A stretch of DNA of 11,520 bases. Origin: an uncultured Ellagibacter sp. Lineage in GTDB: Bacteria; Actinomycetota; Coriobacteriia; Coriobacteriales; Eggerthellaceae. The position numbers were made by a program, and so were the translations under genes. Shown here in pieces: positions 7,123-11,520 of the stretch (its first letter is position 1; every line of letters begins with the position of its first letter). The notes under the pieces were generated by a model. The model had not been told where the DNA came from. It ran no database searches and saw nothing but the letters and a program-made list of their open reading frames with translations. The stretch is from contig CAKUIV010000060.1 of the NCBI GenBank assembly GCA_934661105.1, forward strand, positions 1-11,520, written 5' to 3'.

Positions 7123-7259
7123 ATTTTCTGTTTGGATAATTGCAAAAGAGAGGGTCGGTCGGCCAAAAGGGGCTCTTGAGTGCTTTCGGGAGACGCTTGT
7201 CCTAAAGCTGAAACGCGAGCATGCGGCAAACGTGCCGGTGGACGTATGCACATCGCGTG

Positions 7260-7670
7260 CTACTTGAAGATGACCCACTTGCAGAGGCAGAACCCCCAAA
7301 TTCCCTGCATGCCCATGGTTATGAGTTTGCCCGCTATCTGCGGTAAGCCGAAGGCTGCTGAGGTCGCGCCGATGAACCAGGTACCGAAGAGGAAATTCCA
7401 CACGTAGAGCGCGACGAACAGCGCGACGCTGCGCCAGAAGTTGCTCGACGATTTGAACGTGATGTTGCGGTTCATGAGGAAGTTGAACGTGCCCGAACAC
7501 GCCACGGCGATGCCGTTCGCGATTCCGGTTGCAAGGCCGATGAGCTGCAACACGGCGAACACGCCGAACTCGACGAAGGTTTGGGCGATGGAAACGCCGC
7601 CGTACGTTACGACCTGACGGAGGAAACCGCCTGCGCGGGCGGGTTTTTCAACGGCTGCCTGTTCTTGCAT
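7260..7670 (-). CDS. GtrA family membrane protein
   Basis: With the start at 7670 the protein has 136 residues, normal for GtrA (about 120-150), and four predicted helices (roughly 17-43, 46-68, 80-104, 112-134). Landmarks are F-N-F-L-M-N-R-N-I-T-F at 62-72, matching the family's conserved N-F-x3-R-x3-F element, and the terminal W-G-F-C-L-C-K-W-V-I-F-K. GtrA proteins are small inner-membrane proteins, often linked to flipping of lipid-linked sugars for O-antigen, teichoic acid or other cell-surface glycan modification. No glycosyltransferase lies beside it here, so the substrate is unknown. The frame stays open to an ATG at 7856, but the extra 62 residues look non-coding and overlap the probable promoter area (TACAAT at 7713-7718 on this strand), so I prefer 7670 despite a weak ribosome site (GAAGTGAT). 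Its 5' end faces the divergent Nudix gene. Confidence 0.85.
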   Translation of the reverse strand: MQEQAAVEKPARAGGFLRQVVTYGGVSIAQTFVEFGVFAVLQLIGLATGIANGIAVACSGTFNFLMNRNITFKSSSNFWRSVALFVALYVWNFLFGTWFIGATSAAFGLPQIAGKLITMGMQGIWGFCLCKWVIFK

Positions 7671-7892
7671 GGGATCACTTCGAATTGCTGATGGGATTAC
7701 GGTCGGTTTCCTATTGTAGGCGTCTTGGGGAAGGCGGAGTTTTCGCCTCGGTAACGGTACGGTGCTTTTGTCTGCCGAGTCCCGAAACCGGTATGCGGCG
7801 GAAAGAGAGGATACCAAGATCGTCGTGCTATCCTGTGGGAAAGGACGCACGATCAATCAACACGATCTGGGATAGAGGCGCTAGGAGCTGGC

Positions 7893-8285
7893 ATGAAAAC
7901 GATAGATGTGGTTGCCGCGGTTATCGTCAAAGACGACAAGATCCTCGCAACGCAACGCGGTTACGGCGAATTCGAAGGTGGATGGGAATTCCCGGGCGGA
8001 AAGGTCGAAAACGGGGAAACGCCTGAGCAGGCTATCATTCGCGAGATAAAAGAGGAACTCGACGCCTCTATCGTCGTGAATGATTTCTTTGTCCAGGTCG
8101 AACACGATTACCCATCGTTTCATTTGAGCATGAAGTGCTTCCTGTGCTCGCTCGACGATCCGTCGTTCCACCTGCTTGAGCATCACGCGGCGAAATGGCT
8201 CGACATGAAGCACATCGAAAGCGTCGATTGGCTTCCTGCCGACGTGAAAGCCGTGAACGCCCTTGAGGCGAGGGGCTCTTTCTAA
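7893..8285 (+). CDS. Nudix hydrolase, NudG/MutT-like (deoxy)nucleoside triphosphate pyrophosphohydrolase
   Basis: A 130-residue single-domain protein, the usual size for MutT/NudG. The Nudix box G-x5-E-x7-R-E-U-x-E-E-x-G-U is present at 36-58 (G36, E42, R50, E51, E54, E55). The final Gly is Asp (D57), a conservative loop change; all metal-binding glutamates are kept. The N-terminal I-D-V-V-A-A-V-I-V and Q-R-G-Y...G-G-W-E-F-P-G-G-K at 21-37 resemble NudG (CTP pyrophosphohydrolase, also active on 5-hydroxy-CTP and 8-oxo-dGTP) and MutT. Such enzymes hydrolyse damaged or non-canonical NTPs to NMP plus pyrophosphate in the cytoplasm; the exact substrate is inferred. A TAGGAG ribosome site sits six bases before the ATG. 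Its stop TAA (8283-8285) overlaps the stop TAG of the convergent helicase gene (8282-8284), leaving no room for a terminator between them. Confidence 0.92.
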   Translation: MKTIDVVAAVIVKDDKILATQRGYGEFEGGWEFPGGKVENGETPEQAIIREIKEELDASIVVNDFFVQVEHDYPSFHLSMKCFLCSLDDPSFHLLEHHAAKWLDMKHIESVDWLPADVKAVNALEARGSF

Positions 8286-9833
8286 ACGTCGAGATTGCTT
8301 AGCAGGTAGTCGTAGAGATCGGCGCGGACGGGCTGTTCGAGCGCGTACGTGATCTCGACGGCGCTTGTTTTCCCGTCCTCCATGACGATCTCTTTGAATT
8401 CTCCGGTCGGATGCATTTTTCCGAGAAAGTAGAACTCCTTGCCGTTATCCTTGTCGTTTTTGTTCTTGCGGATGAATAGATAGCAGCGCATCCCGTTTTG
8501 CCTCTCGTTGCCAAGTCGTTTGATCTCGGGAGATTCGATGGTGCGATTGCTTTTCGAGATGGCGATGATCTTGCGGTCGGTTACGAATCGGTCTTCGTAT
8601 TGTGTCGTGATGCTGATAGAGGGGTCTTTTTCGTAGTCGATGAAAACGGGGAACGTATTGGTCTTCTCGTCGTAGAAATACCCGCCGATATTCTGGTAAT
8701 TCGGTTCTTTTTCCCAGTTCAGAAGGATAGCGACATCTTCTCGTGAGTATTTCTCGTTCAACACGAAGTTCGTATCGTCGTAGAGATCGCCGTAGCGAGC
8801 CTCTGCGCGGGCGAGGCCGAATCGCACGACGTCCATGACGCATTGCCTGAAATACGGGTCTTCCAATGCTCGAGAGAAACCAGGGCTGAGACGCAAGGAG
8901 CCATGTTCGCTGATGGCGATTTGCTGACCTGCGGTCGAGAACTCGCCGGTGAGCATTTGCCCCACCGAACATGCGCATTCGCGCCCGACGCGATTTTCCA
9001 TCGAGGCGAAAGGATAGGGGCTATGCTGGGCGATGAGCTGCTCGAGCACGACAAGGTCTTCTTTTCGCTTGCCGCTTGCGAGCTTCTTCGAGATGAACTT
9101 CAAGTAGCCGAGGGCCTTCTCGTCGAGCGCGCTCGGAACGTTTTCTTTGATTTTCGGCAGAAACGCCGCGTACGATCCGTATTTCTTAATGATGATAAGC
9201 GGGTCGATCGCCTCGTTTTCGTCGAAGTCGCGAAGGCTGGGAATTCGTCCGAGAAGCTGCTTGAGATGTACGTATTCGCTCTTTATGAGCTTTGCGTCGC
9301 TGAACCGGCCCTCTTCGAGTGCCTTGAAGATGCGCTTCTCCGATATGCGGTCAAACGAAATCGTCGAGCAGCCGGGAATGATCGTGCTGCCTTCCTTCAC
9401 GACCTTCCGAAGCGTGTCTTTGTTGTAGGTCCGATCTCCCGAAAGCGCGATTGGAACAAGGTAGTTCTGTTGATAGTTTCCGATGAAATCAAGAACGAGC
9501 GTGAATTCTTTTCCGTCGCATTTCCGCAGGCCGCGACCGAGTTGTTGGACGAAGACAATGGCCGATTCCGTTTTTCGGAGCATGATGATCTGGTTGACGG
9601 AAGGGATGTCGACGCCCTCGTTCATGATGTCGACCGAGAAGATGAACTCTATTTCGCCTTGTTCGAGCTGATGAATCGCCCTATCGCGCTCGGCGTCGCT
9701 CGACGCGCCGCTTATCGCGACGGAAGGAAGGCCGCGCTCGCAAAAAGCGTGCGCGAAAAAAGAGGCTTCTTCGTTTCTGCCGCAGAAAACAAGGCCTTTC
9801 CGGTGCGACTTATCGACAGTGTACTCGTTGATC

Positions 9834-9840
9834 TTTTTTT
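9834..9840 (-). other. second frameshift site (A7 run) in the helicase gene
   Basis: The coding strand reads ATCATAAAAAAAGATCAACG. The incoming frame gives H-I-I-K-K-D-Q-R-V-H-C-R and then stops at 9810-9812. With six As instead of seven the reading is H-I-I-K-K-I-N-E-Y-T-V-D, continuing into helicase domain 2 (G-L-V-F-C-G-R-N, then D-I-M-N-E-G-V-D). The outgoing frame is closed just upstream by a TAA, and its first possible start is the ATG at 9625, inside helicase domain 2. Confidence 0.8.
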
Positions 9841-11011
9841 ATGATGTGGCCAAGACGCGTCTCGCTGGCGAGCTTGTTGAAAAGCGATATGTCGTCGTAG
9901 GCGTTATCGTCGATTTCGAGATCGGCTATCCCAAAATAATGGAATGGCGAGAGCATATCGTTCTCCAACGCATCCTGCAAAGTGATTCGATAGGCGATAA
10001 CGTGGTTGAACAGGCTGTAAACGTCGTATCCGTCCGTTCTGCTCGGCGTTGCGGTCATTCCAAGAATGAATTTCGGCTCGAAGTAGTCGAGGATTTTCCG
10101 GTATCCTACAGCACCTGTGCGGTGCGCTTCGTCGATGACGACGTAGTCGAATGCATCGGGCGGGAAGTCATCGAGGTGCCGTGCGAGCGTTTCGATCATG
10201 GCGAATACGCAAGTTGCGTCGTCGTTTCTCTCAGCGCCTTGGTAGGTGCTGTATGTGTAGCGGTTCGCGAGGACGCGCTCGAAGCTTGCCTGGGAGGCCG
10301 AAAGGATCCTCCTCCTCCTATGAGCGATAAAGAGGATGCGGTGAGGCTTTTGCCGTTCGATATCGAGCGCGGAAAGATAGGTTTTCCCCGTTCCAGTTGC
10401 CGAAACGAGCAAGGCCCGCGGTTCGTTTCTGCCATGGAGGACCGCGAGCGCCTCAAGCGCGCTTCGTTGCATCTTGTTCGGGGTGATTTTCGACCGATGG
10501 CTGCCATCGGCGTTCGTCGTCGGTGGTGGTTCGACGCTACCGGACCGGTGAAACGGAGCGGATGGTTTGGCCGGTTGCGTTTTCGTTTTCGGTTGAGCGA
10601 GGTATCTTTCGTAGTCGGTGATCCATGCTGCCGTTAGCGGCGTCGTTTCCTCGTCGAGCCAAAGCTTGTCGAATTCCTCTTTCGCCTCTAAAAGCATGTT
10701 TCCTTTAGGAAACGAGCGAAAAAGGATATTCCATTCCTTGTTGCACGTCAGAGCCTTTTGTGTGAGATTCGAGCTACCTATGATGATCGTTGAAATTTGC
10801 CCTCTATTGAAGAAATAGCCTTTCGCATGGAGATTTCCCTGGTAAACGTGGCTTTCGATATTCGGGTACTCCAGCAATTTTCGTAGTGCGTCGGGATCGT
10901 TGAAGTTCAGGTATGTCGAAGTGAGGATGCGTCCGAGGATGTTTCTTTCTTTGAGCTCGGAAAGAATGTCGACGAGAACCTGCATTCCGCTTGAGGTGAT
11001 GAAGGCCACCG

Positions 11012-11015
11012 AAAA
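11012..11015 (-). other. first frameshift site (A4/T4 run) in the helicase gene
   Basis: On the coding strand the run is CGTTTTCGGTGG. Reading through in the starting frame gives R-F-R-W-P-S, which leaves family similarity and stops at 10907. Adding one T gives R-F-S-V-A-F-I-T, the expected strand of the PLD-like domain. This points to loss of one base here. The next frame has a possible GTG start at 11009, which would give an N-terminally truncated 399-residue product. Confidence 0.8.
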
Positions 11016-11236
11016 CGCAAAGCTTGTGCAGTCGCAAGCTCTGATTTGAGCGTGGCGAGCACGTTTGCGCCACGGTTCCCGTCGTTTGCGAGGATGCGAG
11101 GGGCATAGCGTTCGTCGGAGTCGTGATCTGGCCCGATAAAGCTTGCCTGCAAGCTTTCGGTGAAGTCGATAATGCTGTATTCGTATGTGCCAGCCATATT
11201 GCGCTCGCCTTAGAACCGGGGGGAATCGTGATTTTC

Positions 11237-11265
11237 ATTATCGATGATCGGCGAAGGGACGTCGA
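11237..11265 (-). promoter_or_regulatory. candidate sigma-70 promoter of the helicase gene
   Basis: On the minus strand TCGACG (11265-11260, four of six matches to TTGACA) and GATAAT (11242-11237, five of six matches to TATAAT) are separated by exactly 17 bases. They lie about 40 bases upstream of the ATG at 11197. The ribosome site is probably AAGGCGAG, seven bases before the ATG. This is a consensus match only. Confidence 0.4.
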
Positions 11266-11323
11266 GGTCGTCTCGCGGTTGATTCCAGTTAACAGTTGGT
11301 GGGTCAGGCTGGGGCCTGAAAAC

Positions 11324-11468
11324 AAAAAAGTCCGTGATTTGCGCAGGTTTTGCTTGTTGGGCGCGAGCTATGGCTGTTACGCGTCAGCAAAAGCCCAGGT
11401 CGCAACTTATCGGATCAATCGGCTTCTTTGGCGCGCCGGGAAAACCTGCGCAAATCGCGGACTTTTTT
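11324..11468. repeat. 145-bp element with 28-bp terminal inverted repeats ending in A6/T6
   Basis: The left arm 11324-11351 begins AAAAAAGTCCG and ends GCGCAGGTTTT. The right arm 11441-11468 is its reverse complement with a single difference (T against C at the twelfth base of the left arm, a G-U pair in RNA). The 89-bp interior shows no gene. A long arm with A6/T6 at both ends would make a very stable hairpin on either strand, looking like a bidirectional terminator with an oversized loop, or the ends of a MITE/REP-type element. No clear flanking target duplication is seen. It lies upstream of the helicase promoter and would shield that gene from transcription entering from the right. A separate 6-bp hairpin, TCAGGC/GCCTGA, sits at 11304-11319 just outside it. 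In the rest of 11198-11520 I see only the promoter described separately and an unassignable edge. Confidence 0.7.
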
Positions 11469-11520
11469 GGAGCGTGGGAGGTCAGAGAGTCGACGAGAGA
11501 GCGGAACCTTTCCTCAAACA

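Larger units (their letters stand above)
8282..11197 (-). pseudogene. PLD-like nuclease / DEAH-box helicase / DUF3427 protein, interrupted by two compensating frameshifts
   Basis: Read with two single-base corrections this is one 971-residue protein, a normal length for the PLD-helicase-DUF3427 family. The start at 11197 fits the family N-terminus (S-L-Q-A-S-F-I, D-E-R-Y-A-P). Corrected-numbering landmarks are: a PLD-type H-A-K at 124-126 with G-S-S-N-L-T at 141-146 (single HKD-like half; the motif Asp is Asn); Walker A S-A-T-G-T-G-K-T at 266-273; D-E-A-H at 356-359; T-A-T-P at 382-385; helicase motif VI Q-Q-L-G-R-G-L-R-K at 551-559; and a long C-terminal region of the DUF3427 type. After codon 62 the frame changes at an A4 run (11012-11015), which lacks one base. 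It changes back at an A7 run (9834-9840), which has one base too many. The open pieces are 11197-11012, 11009-9810 and 9838-8282. As written, no full-length protein can be made; sequencing error at homopolymers is an alternative. Such SF2 helicases are thought to act on DNA or RNA and are often found in defence or genome-maintenance contexts. Confidence 0.82.

Noticed and set aside
7020..7253. 77-codon minus-strand frame in the gene-poor gap
   Set aside because: No ribosome site or similarity is evident and it overlaps the inverted-repeat element; probably chance.
7671..7856. N-terminal extension of the GtrA gene to an ATG at 7856
   Set aside because: The added 62 residues have no family similarity, exceed the usual length and cover the likely promoter area between divergent genes.
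9834..9840. Programmed -1 ribosomal frameshift on A-AAA-AAA in the helicase gene
   Set aside because: The heptamer is in the right phase, but a -1 shift leads to the wrong frame; restoring the helicase needs +1 or loss of one A.
11384..11520. Minus-strand frame entering from the right edge, possibly the 3' end of a gene
   Set aside because: Only 44 codons are visible, more than half overlap the inverted-repeat element, and no family can be recognised; it cannot be told from chance.

Overview
The window is high-GC bacterial DNA with short gaps, good Shine-Dalgarno sites and mostly compact operons. One gene encodes a LuxR-type regulator whose N-terminal half is a roughly 12-helix membrane domain, a protein type strongly expanded in Eggerthellaceae (class Coriobacteriia). 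I infer a gut-type anaerobic actinobacterium of that group (Eggerthella/Gordonibacter/Adlercreutzia/Slackia-like). No marker gene here proves the genus.

Layout. 1-199 (minus): start of a PxpB/KipI-type 5-oxoprolinase subunit that runs off the left edge. 368-1081 (plus): TauE/SafE-type membrane exporter, divergent from it. 1244-2899 (plus): a two-gene unit, a UspA-family stress protein with an intact ATP-binding motif and a class I/II PLP aminotransferase, closed by a strong hairpin terminator at 2927-2985. 3134-4765 (minus): the membrane LuxR regulator. Its 5' region (4766-4960) is shared with a divergent, translationally coupled pair (4961-6840, plus): a NifU/IscU-like scaffold protein with altered cluster ligands, and an unrecognised very acidic 418-residue protein. 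The pair ends at a hairpin terminator at 6851-6884.

6885-7259 has no convincing gene but contains a 129-bp segment bounded by perfect 16-bp inverted repeats. 7260-7670 (minus) is a GtrA-family membrane protein. 7893-8285 (plus) is a NudG/MutT-like Nudix hydrolase. Its stop codon overlaps the stop codon of the convergent gene at 8282-11197 (minus), a large PLD nuclease - DEAH helicase - DUF3427 protein. As written, that gene is broken by two compensating single-base frameshifts, one in an A4 run and one in an A7 run. Upstream of it are a plausible promoter and a 145-bp element with 28-bp terminal inverted repeats ending in A6/T6.

The most promising leads are: (a) the atypical NifU-like protein, its coupled acidic partner and the divergent membrane regulator, with three copies of a TTTACT-type heptamer between them; (b) the helicase/Nudix pair, a plausible nucleic-acid maintenance or phage-defence locus, and the status of its frameshifts; (c) the two intergenic inverted-repeat elements. 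All were read by eye, without database searches.
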